Below, piece after piece: positions 33,926 through 42,968 of a DNA stretch of 64,000 bases. Where the stretch lies: positions 1 through 64,000 of the forward strand of contig NZ_AUCF01000016.1 in NCBI RefSeq assembly GCF_000429625.1. The letters run 5' to 3'. The stretch is from Azospirillum halopraeferens DSM 3675 (GTDB taxonomy: Bacteria > Pseudomonadota > Alphaproteobacteria > Azospirillales > Azospirillaceae). Each line of letters starts with the position of its first letter. The stretch's first letter is position 1. The notes under the pieces are model-generated. The model saw only the letters and a program-made list of their open reading frames with translations. It had not been told where the DNA came from and searched no databases. The position numbers were made by a program, and so were the translations under genes.

Positions 33926-34840
33926 TCAGCCCGCCACGGCGCGCGCCAGGGCGCGGCCGATGTCGGCCATGGCGGCGTTGGTCGTCTCGAAGGTCGCCTT
34001 GGTCCGGGTGATGTAGACGGTGGCGAACACCGGGGCGCGGCCCGGCGGCCAGATCACGGCCACCACGTTGTTGGTGCCGTTGGCCCCGGCGCCGGTCCGG
34101 TCGCCGGTGCGCCAGCCGCCGGGCAGGCCGGCGCGCAGCCGGGCCTCGCCGGTGCGGTTGGCGACGAGCCAGTCGGTGAAGCGCTCCCGCGACGGACCCG
34201 ACAGCGCATCGCCCGTCACCAGCGCCTGCAGATTGGCCAGCATGGCGGCGGGCGTGGTGGTGTCGCGCGGGTCGCCGGGGATGGCGGAGTTGAGGTCCGT
34301 CTCCATGCGGTCGAGCCGGGTGACGCCGTCGCCCAGCGTGCGGGCAAAGTCGGTCACCGCCGACGGGCCGCCCAGGCGCGTCAGGATCAGGTTGGCGGCG
34401 GTGTTGTCGCTCTGCGTCATGGTGGCGACGCACAGTTCGTCCAGCGTCATGCCGTCGCCGCCGGCCCGCTCCCTGGTGACCGGCGACCAGGTCACCAGGT
34501 CGGCGGCGGTGAAGCGGACGCGCTGCCCGAGATCCTCGCGGCCGGCGTCCACCCGCACCAGCAGGGCGGCGCACGCCAGCGCCTTGAAGGTGCTGCACAT
34601 GGGAAACCGCTCGTCCGCCCGGTGCGACCACCGCCGCCCGGTCTGCGTGTCGAGGATGGCGGCGCCCAGTCGGGCGTCCAGCCGGCGTTCGACATCGGCC
34701 AGCGCCGCCCCCGGGCCGTCGCCCCCGACGGTGCCGGTGCCGGCGGCCGCCCGGGCGATGCCGGGGTGCACCGCGGCACCCGCCGCCGCTGCGGCGCCGA
34801 GCAGCGCCGTGAAGGCGCGGCGGTTCAGAATCATGGTCAT
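33926..34840 (-). CDS. class A beta-lactamase with RTG motif (carbenicillinase-like)
   Basis: The 304-aa enzyme has an export signal beginning NRRAFTALLG and all serine beta-lactamase elements: STFK (catalytic Ser70/Lys73), SDN (130 loop), METDLN with Glu166, and RTG in place of the usual KTG at 234-236 followed by AGANGT. RTG is the mark of the CARB/PSE carbenicillinase branch. It would hydrolyse penicillins in the periplasm; the spectrum cannot be read from sequence. GGAGGG lies five bases before ATG 34840. It is divergent from an AmpR-type regulator, so it is probably inducible. Confidence 0.93.
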   Translation of the reverse strand: MTMILNRRAFTALLGAAAAAGAAVHPGIARAAAGTGTVGGDGPGAALADVERRLDARLGAAILDTQTGRRWSHRADERFPMCSTFKALACAALLVRVDAGREDLGQRVRFTAADLVTWSPVTRERAGGDGMTLDELCVATMTQSDNTAANLILTRLGGPSAVTDFARTLGDGVTRLDRMETDLNSAIPGDPRDTTTPAAMLANLQALVTGDALSGPSRERFTDWLVANRTGEARLRAGLPGGWRTGDRTGAGANGTNNVVAVIWPPGRAPVFATVYITRTKATFETTNAAMADIGRALARAVAG

Positions 34841-35030
34841 GGAACCCTCCGTTGAGCGCGGTTGCGCACGCCCGTCCGCGGGCCGCCCCTTGGGGCCCGA
34901 GGCCGAACTGTTTTTGTGGCGGAAGCCGGCGGACATCCCGTCGTCACCGGCAGGCACAGGATAGGGGGGATTGGACCACCCGGACAAACCATGATATCCG
35001 GGCCGAACCACAAATTGAATTTGGGTCTCC

Positions 35031-35939
35031 ATGGTCCGGCCACACCTGCCGCTGAACGCTCTGCGCGCCTTCGAGGCGTCGGCGCGCCATCTCAGCTTCA
35101 CCCGCGCGGCGGTGGAGCTGTGCGTCACCCAGGCGGCGGTCAGCCACCAGGTGAAGGTCCTGGAGCAACGCCTGAAGGTCACCCTGTTCAAGCGCCTGCC
35201 CCGTGGCCTGATGATCACCGCGGAAGGGGAGGCCCTGCTGCCGGTGGTGCGCGACTCCTTCGACCGCATGGCGGAGATGCTGGAGCGGTTCGAGGGCGGC
35301 CAGGTGCGCCAGGTGCTGACAGTCGGCGCGGTCGGCACCTTTGCGGTGGGCTGGCTGCTGCCCCGCCTGCCCGCCTTCGCGGCGCGCCACCCCTTCATCG
35401 ACCTGCGCCTGTCCACCAACAACAACCGGGTGGACGCGGCGGCGGAAGGGCTGGACCTCGCCATCCGGTTCGGCGACGGCGCCTGGCACGGCACGGAGGC
35501 GGAGCGGCTGTTCGAGGCCCCCCTATCGCCCCTGTGCATCCCCGCCATCGCCGACACCCTGCGCGAACCGGCGGACCTGCTGCGCCACACCCTGCTGCGC
35601 TCCTACCGCGCCGACGAGTGGCCGGCCTGGTTCGCCGCCGCGGGCGTCGCCGCGCCGGGACCGCTGGTGAAGGGGGTCGTCTTCGATTCGTCGGTGGCGA
35701 TGCTGGAGGCGGCGACGCAGGGCGCCGGCATCGCCCTGGCGCCGCCGCGGATGTTCACCCGCCAGCTCGACGCCGGAGTGGTGCGCCGGCCCTTTGCCAT
35801 CGGCGTGTCGATGGGCGCCTACTGGCTGACGCGGCTGAAATCCCGCCGCCCGACTCCGGCCATGCGGGGGTTCAGGGAGTGGTTGCTGGAAACCGCCGGG
35901 GCGGAAACGGACGCGGCCGGCGGCATCGGGACATCCTGA
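35031..35939 (+). CDS. AmpR/GcvA-type LysR regulator of the beta-lactamase
   Basis: A 302-aa LysR protein of the AmpR/GcvA group: N-terminal RPHLPLNALRAFEASARHLS, then FTRAAVELCVTQAAVSHQVK as recognition helix region, and the family segment AEGLDLAIRFGDGAW near 140. Divergent orientation with a class A bla gene is the classic AmpR arrangement, in which cell-wall muropeptides switch the regulator to an activator. The shared 190-bp gap holds AT-richer sequence (ACAAATTGAATTTGGG) suited to a LysR site. An alternative role in regulating other genes cannot be excluded. Confidence 0.88.
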   Translation: MVRPHLPLNALRAFEASARHLSFTRAAVELCVTQAAVSHQVKVLEQRLKVTLFKRLPRGLMITAEGEALLPVVRDSFDRMAEMLERFEGGQVRQVLTVGAVGTFAVGWLLPRLPAFAARHPFIDLRLSTNNNRVDAAAEGLDLAIRFGDGAWHGTEAERLFEAPLSPLCIPAIADTLREPADLLRHTLLRSYRADEWPAWFAAAGVAAPGPLVKGVVFDSSVAMLEAATQGAGIALAPPRMFTRQLDAGVVRRPFAIGVSMGAYWLTRLKSRRPTPAMRGFREWLLETAGAETDAAGGIGTS

Positions 35940-35973
35940 TACCGCCGGCCGCGCACTGCATCACGACGCGTGG

Positions 35974-38592
35974 TTACGCCGCGCGGATCTGGTGCAGCAC
36001 CTGCTCGATGTCGTTGCGCAGGGTGACCGCCTGCTGCGACACCTCGGCCGAGGCGCTCAGCACCTGGGTCGCCGCGGCACCGGCGCCGGCGGCGGCGGTG
36101 GACACGGTTTCCATGCTGCGCGACAGGGCGGTGGTGCCGGCGGCCGCCTGCTCCACGTTGCGGGCGATCTCGCGGGTGCCGGCCTCCTGCTCCTCCACGG
36201 CAGCGGCGATGCCGGTGGAGATGTCGTTGATGGTGGCGATGGTCTCCACGATGCGGCGGATCGCGCCGGCGGCCTCCATGGTCACCGACTGGATCGCGGC
36301 GATCTGCTGGGCGATCTGTTCGGTGGCGCCGGCCGTCTGGTTGGCCAGGTTCTTCACCTCCGACGCCACGACCGCGAAGCCCTTGCCGGCCTCGCCGGCG
36401 CGCGCCGCCTCGATGGTGGCGTTGAGCGCCAGCAGGTTGGTCTGGCTGGCGATGGCGCTGATCAGCTCCACCACCTTGCCGATCTCCTCGGCCGAGGATT
36501 GCAGGGTCTGCACGGTCTGATCGGTGCGCTGCGCCTCGCTGGCGGCCTGGCCGGCGAAGCGGGCGGACTCGGTGACCTGCCGGCTGATCTCGCCGATGGA
36601 GGCCGAAAGCTCCTGCGCGGCGGCCGCGATGGTTTCCACGTTGGCCCGCGTCTGCCCGGCGGTGACGGCGGCGTCGGACGCCTCGCTGCGGTTCTGCTCC
36701 GCCGCACCGGCCATCTTGCCGGCCATGGAGTGCATCTCGTCGGCGCGCGACGACAGGGTGCCGACCACCGCCTTGATCGACCGCTCCAGGTCATCGGCCA
36801 CCGCGATCATGGCGGCGCGCCGGTCGGCGGCGGCCTTGGCGCGCTCCGCCTCGGTGCGGGCGTTGGCGGCCTCCACCTCGCGGGCCGTGTCACGGAAAAC
36901 GACGAGGGCGTTGGCCATGTCGGCGATCTCGTCCTTGCCGTCGGCGCGGATCGGGTGGTCCAGATGCCCGGCGGCGACGGCGCGCATGGCCTCGGCCAGG
37001 GCGACCAGCCGCGCCACGATGTGACGCCCGACCACCAGCCACACCACCAGCACCGAAGCGGCGATGCTGACCAGCGCCAGCGCGGTCAGCCACACCCGCC
37101 CCTGGTTCACCGCCCGGTCGGCGGCGGCCGAGGCGTCGGCGGCCAGGTCCCCGGCGGACCGCACCAGCGTCGCCGCCGCGCCGGACAGGCGCTCGGCCGA
37201 CTGGGCGTTGGCCATCAGCAGCGCCGCACCTTCCGCCTCGGCCCGCAGGCCGTCGGAGCGGTGGGCGAAGATGCTCTCCTCCCCCTCGCCGAAGGCGACG
37301 AGCGCGCGGGCCCGCTCCGCCAGGTCACCGGCGTCGCGGATGGTCGCCAGGGACTCCACCCGCTTGACGTACTCGGCCCGGGTGTCTTCGAAGAGGGCTT
37401 CCAGGTCGCCCAGGGCGCCGATGGTCGGCGCGGTTCCCGCCTGGTTCATCTGTCCGGCCAGCAGGTTGGCGTAGGCCGTCAGTTCCAGCAGCGTGCGCAC
37501 CGCCACCAGGTCGCGCGACACCACGGCCAGGCGATCGGTCGATTCCGTCTTCAGGTCGATGGTGGCCAGCCGGAAAGACCCGCGGGTCATGCCGATGATC
37601 GATTCCAGCGCGCCCGTCAGGCTCCGCTCCAGCTCCGCGGCCCGGGCGACGTTCTGCTCCACCCGGGCGGTGAGGGCGGCGGCTTCGGCGTAGGGCGTGT
37701 CGGGGTCCAGCGCCTCGCGCTTCCACGCGAACGCGTCGGTCGGCGCGATGCCCAGCTTCAGCAGCTCGTCTACCTGCTCGGCGAAGCCGGACCAGCGCTG
37801 CCCTTCGCCGAAGCGGCGCGCACCGACCATCGCCTTGGGCGCGTTCATGGAGAAGTTGGACACCAGCTCGTTCACACCGGCCGCGTCGCGAACCGCCGGC
37901 AGGGCGCGCAGGGCCTCGGCCATGGCGCCGATGGCGACGCGCATCTCGAAGGCGGCGATCAGGTCGGCGCTCTGCTCGTTGTCCAGGCGGTCGGCGGTGG
38001 TGGTGATGACCTCGCTGAGCCGCGTCGCCGAGGATTCCAGCGTCGCGGTCCTGGCCGCCACCAGCGGCTCGATGACGCCGAGGAGGGCGCGGTGCGCGTC
38101 GTTGATGCCGCCCAGCACGCCGGCACCGCCCTCGGCGGCCCGGATGCGCGACTGCACCGTGGAATCCAGGCTGGTCAGGTTGGCGAACATGGAGTCCGCT
38201 TCGCTGCGCAACCCGGCGATGATGGCGGGCGAGGCGCCCAGGGTCTCGGCGTCGGCGATCAGGCCGGTGAGCAGCGTCTGCTTGTTCATCAGCTCCCGCT
38301 GCAGGGCGGCGCGGCGGGTCTGGGAGTCGGCAGCCGCCAGGGACGGGGCCATGGCGACGATGCGCGCGCTCTCCTCCGCCAAGCCATGCGCCGCGGACAG
38401 ACTTGGCATGCTTTCTTCGGTGACCGCGGTCAATGCCGTGTCGACGGTGCCGAAGGACAGCCACCCGACGCCCGCCCCCAGCACGGCGATCGCCGAGATG
38501 GCGCCAACCGACACCAGGAGTTTGCGACCGATGCCGAACCGGCTGCGCGCGCGCGCTCCTTCGCCGCCCGCACTGGTGGAGGTGCCGCTCAT
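35974..38592 (-). CDS. methyl-accepting chemotaxis protein with large periplasmic domain
   Basis: An 872-aa transducer. The first membrane helix (about residues 24-46) is followed by an unusually long all-helical periplasmic region of about 450 residues, a second membrane helix near 500-520, a HAMP segment (about 525-575) and the signalling domain with the hairpin tip [32 protein letters not shown] split over the conserved turn. No C-terminal NWETF-type CheR tether is present. The sensor length would suit two stacked helical modules; the ligand is unknown. ATG 38592 has GGAGAG upstream and is preferred to the codon 14 residues earlier. Confidence 0.92.
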   Translation of the reverse strand: MSGTSTSAGGEGARARSRFGIGRKLLVSVGAISAIAVLGAGVGWLSFGTVDTALTAVTEESMPSLSAAHGLAEESARIVAMAPSLAAADSQTRRAALQRELMNKQTLLTGLIADAETLGASPAIIAGLRSEADSMFANLTSLDSTVQSRIRAAEGGAGVLGGINDAHRALLGVIEPLVAARTATLESSATRLSEVITTTADRLDNEQSADLIAAFEMRVAIGAMAEALRALPAVRDAAGVNELVSNFSMNAPKAMVGARRFGEGQRWSGFAEQVDELLKLGIAPTDAFAWKREALDPDTPYAEAAALTARVEQNVARAAELERSLTGALESIIGMTRGSFRLATIDLKTESTDRLAVVSRDLVAVRTLLELTAYANLLAGQMNQAGTAPTIGALGDLEALFEDTRAEYVKRVESLATIRDAGDLAERARALVAFGEGEESIFAHRSDGLRAEAEGAALLMANAQSAERLSGAAATLVRSAGDLAADASAAADRAVNQGRVWLTALALVSIAASVLVVWLVVGRHIVARLVALAEAMRAVAAGHLDHPIRADGKDEIADMANALVVFRDTAREVEAANARTEAERAKAAADRRAAMIAVADDLERSIKAVVGTLSSRADEMHSMAGKMAGAAEQNRSEASDAAVTAGQTRANVETIAAAAQELSASIGEISRQVTESARFAGQAASEAQRTDQTVQTLQSSAEEIGKVVELISAIASQTNLLALNATIEAARAGEAGKGFAVVASEVKNLANQTAGATEQIAQQIAAIQSVTMEAAGAIRRIVETIATINDISTGIAAAVEEQEAGTREIARNVEQAAAGTTALSRSMETVSTAAAGAGAAATQVLSASAEVSQQAVTLRNDIEQVLHQIRAA

Positions 38593-38910
38593 TCCCCGCT
38601 CTCCATAGGATAGATGCTTGTTCTTCTGGGACACTTCGAATGCCGGCCCGAGATCTTCGCTCCTCGCGGCCGATCGCGAAACCTACGCGGGTGCCGTTTA
38701 ATAAGTCGTCAACGGAAGGTAAAATGCGCTTGATTGCCGGAGCAATCCCGTGACAACGCCGGGGCGGAACCCGCCGGTGCGGCGCTCATCGGCTGTCGAT
38801 GCCGTCGGGCCCACCGCCCGGCAGGGCCGTTCGGTGCGGTGATACGGGCCCGACGGCAAGCGCGGTGCGTGAGATCATGGTCCTTCCCCATCCCGAAATG
38901 TGTATTATTG

Positions 38911-38925
38911 GTTTGCTGAGCAAAC
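38911..38925. promoter_or_regulatory. palindrome GTTTGCTGAGCAAAC upstream of the aldolase operon
   Basis: A perfect 7-bp inverted repeat around a central G. It lies 151 bp before the aldolase ATG in the 38593-39076 intergenic stretch, which otherwise shows no gene. Possible operator for an unlinked regulator. Confidence 0.45.
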
Positions 38926-39076
38926 TATCGGATCACATCCGCCGCGGTCCATGCAAGAGGGCTGTTGGCGTGGATGAAGGGGATACCGGGACGATGGAAA
39001 CGATGGGGACGGCGCGCGCTGGCATACCCAATGCCGGCGTGCCATCATCCCGGCCCGCCACCGCGAGGACGCGCCC

Positions 39077-39862
39077 ATGGACACCCCGCCTCCCTCCTTC
39101 ACCCACGCCGCCTCCCGCACCGCCGGCGGCGCCATCGGCGCGGCCGAGCGTCGGGCGCGGGTCGATCTGGCCGCCGCCTACCGGCTGGTGGCGGAGCGCG
39201 GCTGGGACGACCTGATCTACACCCACATTTCGCTGGCCGTCCCGGACGAGCCGGGGCGGTTCCTCATCAACCCGTTCGGCCTGACCTTCGACGAGGTGAC
39301 CGCGTCCAACCTGGTCAAGATCGGCCTCGACGGCGCCATCGTCGGCGACAGCCCTTACGAGGTGAACGTCACCGGCTTCGCCATCCACGCCGCGGTGCAC
39401 GCGGCCCGCCCGGACGCGCGGTGCGTCATGCACCTGCACAACGAGGCCGTGATCGCCGTGTCCATGCTGGACTGCGGGCTGCTGCCGCTGTCCCAGCACG
39501 CGTTGCGCTTCTACGGCGACCTCGCCCGCCACCGCTACGAGGGGCTGGCCCTCGACCGTGACGAGCAGCATCGGATGGTGGCGGCGCTGGGCTCGCGCCG
39601 CGCCATGCTGCTGCACAACCACGGCAGCCTGGTGGCCGGGCGCACGGTGGCCGAGGCGTTCGTCCTGATGGACATGCTGGACAAGGCCTGCCGCATGCAA
39701 CTGGCGGCGCAGGCCACCGGAGCCCCCCTGGTGGTGGTGCCGCCCGAGGTGTGCGAGAAGACCTTCCGCCAGCTCACGGCCGACCCGGAGCCGGAAGGCG
39801 AGGCGGAATGGCCGGCGCTCCTGCGTCGGCTGGACCGCCTTCACCCCGACTACAAGGATTGA
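39077..39862 (+). CDS. class II aldolase/adducin family protein
   Basis: The 261-aa protein has the fold of fuculose-phosphate aldolase and decarboxylases of this family. Zinc ligands are the histidines in VMHLHNEA (near 118) and LLHNHGSLV (near 176); FLINPFGLTFDEV near 65 is also conserved. This subgroup, without a strict catalytic Glu pattern visible, is often annotated only as aldolase/adducin. GAGGA precedes the ATG. It forms an operon with a tautomerase gene 13 nt downstream, suggesting a keto/enol acid substrate. Confidence 0.87.
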   Translation: MDTPPPSFTHAASRTAGGAIGAAERRARVDLAAAYRLVAERGWDDLIYTHISLAVPDEPGRFLINPFGLTFDEVTASNLVKIGLDGAIVGDSPYEVNVTGFAIHAAVHAARPDARCVMHLHNEAVIAVSMLDCGLLPLSQHALRFYGDLARHRYEGLALDRDEQHRMVAALGSRRAMLLHNHGSLVAGRTVAEAFVLMDMLDKACRMQLAAQATGAPLVVVPPEVCEKTFRQLTADPEPEGEAEWPALLRRLDRLHPDYKD

Positions 39863-39875
39863 ACAGGAGACCCCC

Positions 39876-40061
39876 ATGCCGCTGATCACCGTCCAGCTCT
39901 TCGAGGGCCGCACCGTCGAACAGAAGCGCGCCTACGCCAAGGCGCTGACCGACGCCACGGTGGAGGTGCTGAAATGCTCCCCCGACGCGGTCGACATCAT
40001 CTTCCGCGACGTCAGCAAGAGCGACTGGGCCTCGGCCGGCAAGCTCTGGTCGGACGAGTAG
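39876..40061 (+). CDS. 4-oxalocrotonate tautomerase family protein, 61 aa
   Basis: After Met removal the chain starts with Pro, the catalytic base of the family (MPLITVQLFEGR). Arg11 and the length fit 4-oxalocrotonate tautomerases, which interconvert 2-hydroxymuconate-type enols and ketones. An AGGAG site precedes the ATG. Placed behind the class II aldolase, it probably handles that enzyme's enolic substrate or product; no ring-cleavage gene is adjacent. Confidence 0.88.
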   Translation: MPLITVQLFEGRTVEQKRAYAKALTDATVEVLKCSPDAVDIIFRDVSKSDWASAGKLWSDE

Positions 40062-40068
40062 CGGGGCG

Positions 40069-41040
40069 TCACCCGCACAGGGCGGTCCCGTGGGGGCAGG
40101 CGCCGCGTTCGATCTGGATGGTTGCGTGGACGACTCCGAAACGGTCGCGCAGGACGCCGCTGACCGCCGCCAGCACGGTGTCGGAATCGGCGGCGTCTTC
40201 GACGACCGCGTGCAGGGTCATCAGCGGACGCTCGCCGGTCAGCGCCCAGGCGTGGACGTGGTGGACGTCCACCACGCCCGGCACGGCGCGCACGGCCGCC
40301 CCGACGCGGGCGGCGTCGATCCCGGGGGGCGTGCCCTCCAGCAGGATGTGGGCGGACTCGCGCACCAGGCTCAGGGCGCTGCGCAGCACCAGCAGCGCCA
40401 CCACCACCGACAGCAGCGGGTCGATCGGCGTCCAGCCCGTCCACAGGATGATCAGCGCCGCCGCGATGGCACCGACCGAGCCCAACAGGTCGCCCAGCAC
40501 GTGCAGGGCCGCACCCCGCACGTTCAGATTGTCGCCACCGCCGCTGCGGTGCAGCACCCACAGGGCGACGGCGTTGACCAGCAGGCCCAGCACCGCGACG
40601 GCCAGCATCGGGCCGGCGAGCACCGGCGACGGCTCCATCAGGCGGGCCGCCGCCTCGACCATGATCCAGCCGGCGATGACGAACAGGGCGAGGCCGTTGA
40701 CGAAGGCCGCCAGCACCTCGAACCGGAACCACCCGTAGGAGCGAAGCGCGTCGGCCGGGCGCCGCCCCATCCGGAAGGCTGTCCAGGCCAGCGCCAGGGC
40801 CGCGAAGTCGGTCAGCATGTGCCCGGCGTCGGCCAGCAGGGCCAGGGAGCCGGAGATCACGCCCCCCGCCACCTCCGCCAGCATGAAGGCGCCGGTCAGC
40901 AGCATCACCTGAAAGACCCGCCGCTCGCTGCCCGCCGTCACCGGTGCGGCGTGGCCGCCATGGGAATGACCGCTATGGGAATGACCGCCGTGGGAATGAT
41001 CGCCATGCGAATGGCCCCCGTGGGTGTGCCCGCCGCCCAT
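40069..41040 (-). CDS. cation diffusion facilitator (CzcD/ZitB-like zinc exporter)
   Basis: The 323-aa inner-membrane antiporter has a histidine-rich N-terminus (repeated HSHGG units, residues 5-30), six membrane helices and a C-terminal cytoplasmic domain. Transport-site residues are DAGHMLTD in TM2 and HVLGD in TM5, the HxxxD pattern of Zn2+/Cd2+ carriers. The family exports zinc against protons. It stands alone between plus-strand genes; no metal regulator is adjacent. Confidence 0.93.
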   Translation of the reverse strand: MGGGHTHGGHSHGDHSHGGHSHSGHSHGGHAAPVTAGSERRVFQVMLLTGAFMLAEVAGGVISGSLALLADAGHMLTDFAALALAWTAFRMGRRPADALRSYGWFRFEVLAAFVNGLALFVIAGWIMVEAAARLMEPSPVLAGPMLAVAVLGLLVNAVALWVLHRSGGGDNLNVRGAALHVLGDLLGSVGAIAAALIILWTGWTPIDPLLSVVVALLVLRSALSLVRESAHILLEGTPPGIDAARVGAAVRAVPGVVDVHHVHAWALTGERPLMTLHAVVEDAADSDTVLAAVSGVLRDRFGVVHATIQIERGACPHGTALCG

Positions 41041-41328
41041 GTTCGTCCTCGTCCGCCGCCCGACCGGTGGCCCGCCAGTCTACACCGCCGCCGCTGCCGC
41101 GCGAGCCCTGTAATGGGCCATCGGGCGCGGGCATCGCGTGTCCGGCTCCGCCGCCATCACGGGAATGACGGGCACGGCATCACGGCGCTGTCCGGGCGGA
41201 GCGCACCCGATCGGAAGTGGTAGCCTACCCCGTCCTCGCCGTGGCGGGACCGGCGCATCCTATCGTAAGACCCCGGCCTCGCTGCGGCAGCCGCCGCGCT
41301 CCCCGCCCGCAACCGGTTCCGGAATCCC

Positions 41329-41517
41329 ATGATGACCTCGGCCGACAAGAAGGCGGGCTTCACCCCGCCCGCGCCGCCGATCTGCTGCCACTGCGGCCAG
41401 CCCATCGAGCCCGCCCGGCCCCATTGGGCCGGCGACCCCGAAGGCCGCCCCTGGCATTATCACTGCGCCGAGTCCATGCGCCTGACCCGGCCGCTGCGCA
41501 CGGTGTCGGCGGCCTGA
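41329..41517 (+). CDS. small zinc-ribbon-like hypothetical protein, 62 aa
   Basis: A short protein with CCHCG near residue 19 and a later WHYHC, which could make one zinc site (Cys/His ligands). The remainder is proline-rich at the start and polar at the end. No strong ribosome-binding site is visible; two ATGs occur in tandem. The family is not recognised. It lies between the zinc exporter (opposite strand) and azlC, so a link to metal handling is only a guess. Confidence 0.45.
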   Translation: MMTSADKKAGFTPPAPPICCHCGQPIEPARPHWAGDPEGRPWHYHCAESMRLTRPLRTVSAA

Positions 41518-41728
41518 GAACGCCGACGCCTCCCCATTGGTAAGACCCTCCTACCCGTTCGGTGGATAATCCCCAGAAGGTGCGGATAAGTCTGTGGGAG
41601 ACTCCGGGACGATCCCGTGAATCGCCGCAGGCGGCAAGCGGCCCGGGGAATTGCCTGTTTTTTGGGCAGTTCGCTCTGACGGGGTGCAGCCCCGACCCGT
41701 GTGTTCGGGGGTTGCGGCGCAGTGCCGA

Positions 41729-42514
41729 ATGGACTTTGATCCGCCCCCCGCGCCACCACCGCCGACGCCGATGCCCGCCGGAGATCCCGCTGCCGAACCC
41801 GCCACCGATCCCGCCGCCGCTCCGGTCCATGGCGCGTGGCGGCGCGCCCTGGTGCTCAGCCTGCCGATCCTGGTGGGCTACGTCGCCATCGGCGTCGCCT
41901 TCGGCGTGCTGTGGGTGCAGCAGGGCTTGCCGCCGGCCGGCGCCGTCCTGCTCAGCCTGGTGGTCTACGCCGGCGCGTCGCAGTTCATGGCGGCGGGCAT
42001 GCTGGCGGCCGGCCAGGGGCCGGCGGAGGTGGCCCTGGCGACGCTGGTGCTGAACGCCCGCCATGCCGTCTACGGCCTGGCCTTTCTCGACCGCTTCCGC
42101 AGCGGGTGGAGCGCCGCCGGGGCCTATTTCGCCTTCGCCCTGACCGACGAGACCTACGCCGTGCTGGCCGCCGTCCCGCCGGAGGAGACGCACGGCCCCG
42201 CCGGCGATGGGCTGCTGTGGCGGGTGGCGCTGCTGAACCAGTCCTACTGGGTGGCCGGCAGCGCGCTGGGGGCGCTGCTGGGCGGCCTGCTGCCGGGCCA
42301 AGCCGGCGGATTGGAATTCGCCCTGACGGCGCTGTTCATCGTGCTGCTGCTGGAACAGGTGCGCACCGCCCGCAAGGGCACGGCGGCGCTGGTCGCCGCC
42401 GCCGCGGCGGCGGCGGTCTTCCTGGCCGCCGGACCGGCCGGCACCCTGCTGCCGGCACTGGCCGCCGCCCTGGCGGCAGCGGTCGCCGTGGACCGCTGGA
42501 GGCACCGTCCATGA
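41729..42514 (+). CDS. azlC: branched-chain amino acid exporter, large subunit AzlC
   Basis: The 261-aa protein is an AzlC-family permease with about seven membrane spans. Family marks are GYVAIGVAFGVL near 50, VYAGASQFMAAGML near 80 and LNARHAVYGL near 108. With AzlD it exports branched-chain amino acids and analogues. The first 35 residues are proline/alanine-rich and unusual; ATG 41771 is an alternative start just before the conserved part. It overlaps azlD by 4 nt. Confidence 0.9.
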   Translation: MDFDPPPAPPPPTPMPAGDPAAEPATDPAAAPVHGAWRRALVLSLPILVGYVAIGVAFGVLWVQQGLPPAGAVLLSLVVYAGASQFMAAGMLAAGQGPAEVALATLVLNARHAVYGLAFLDRFRSGWSAAGAYFAFALTDETYAVLAAVPPEETHGPAGDGLLWRVALLNQSYWVAGSALGALLGGLLPGQAGGLEFALTALFIVLLLEQVRTARKGTAALVAAAAAAAVFLAAGPAGTLLPALAAALAAAVAVDRWRHRP

Positions 42515-42831
42515 GCGGCACCCTGATCCTCACCGCGGTGCTGATGGGGCTGGCGACGGCGGCCGCCCGCTTCCTGCCCTTCCTGGCCGGTGCGCGGCTG
42601 GCCGGACCGGCCCTGCGCCGCCTGTTCGCCGAACTGTTCCCGCCCGCCGTGCTGGCGGTGCTGCTGGTCTACATGGCCCGCGGCCTCGGCGACGCCGACG
42701 CACCGGCGCAGATGGCGCAGGCGGCGGGAGCGGCGGTGACCGTCGCCGCCCACCTGGGATGGCGCAACCTGCTGCTGTCCGTCGGCTCCGGCACCGCCGC
42801 CTGCATGCTGGTGCTGCACCTGGCGGGCTGA
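42511..42831 (+). CDS. azlD: branched-chain amino acid exporter, small subunit AzlD
   Basis: A 106-aa membrane protein with four hydrophobic spans and the AzlD pattern RFLPFLAG near residue 20 and PPAVLAVLLVYMA near 44. Its ATG overlaps the azlC stop (ATGA), a standard arrangement for the two-part exporter. Confidence 0.9.
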   Translation: MSGTLILTAVLMGLATAAARFLPFLAGARLAGPALRRLFAELFPPAVLAVLLVYMARGLGDADAPAQMAQAAGAAVTVAAHLGWRNLLLSVGSGTAACMLVLHLAG

Positions 42832-42851
42832 CGGGCGCATCCCATCGTATT

Positions 42852-42883
42852 AGACAGCATACTGATTGACAGCACACTGACTG
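42852..42883 (+). promoter_or_regulatory. two tandem operator copies before the gentisate TRAP operon
   Basis: GACAGCATACTGATTG (42853-42868) and GACAGCACACTGACTG (42868-42883) are direct near-copies spaced 15-16 bp apart. A third copy is at 48885-48900 before the hydroxylase gene. The likely binding protein is the MarR regulator at 48370. Confidence 0.6.
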
Positions 42884-42968
42884 TTTGGTAGGGATAGCGG
42901 ACGGTCACGTGCCGCAACGGACAAGAGCCCCGAACGGCCGACGTCGTCCAACCGGAGAGAGAGACCCC

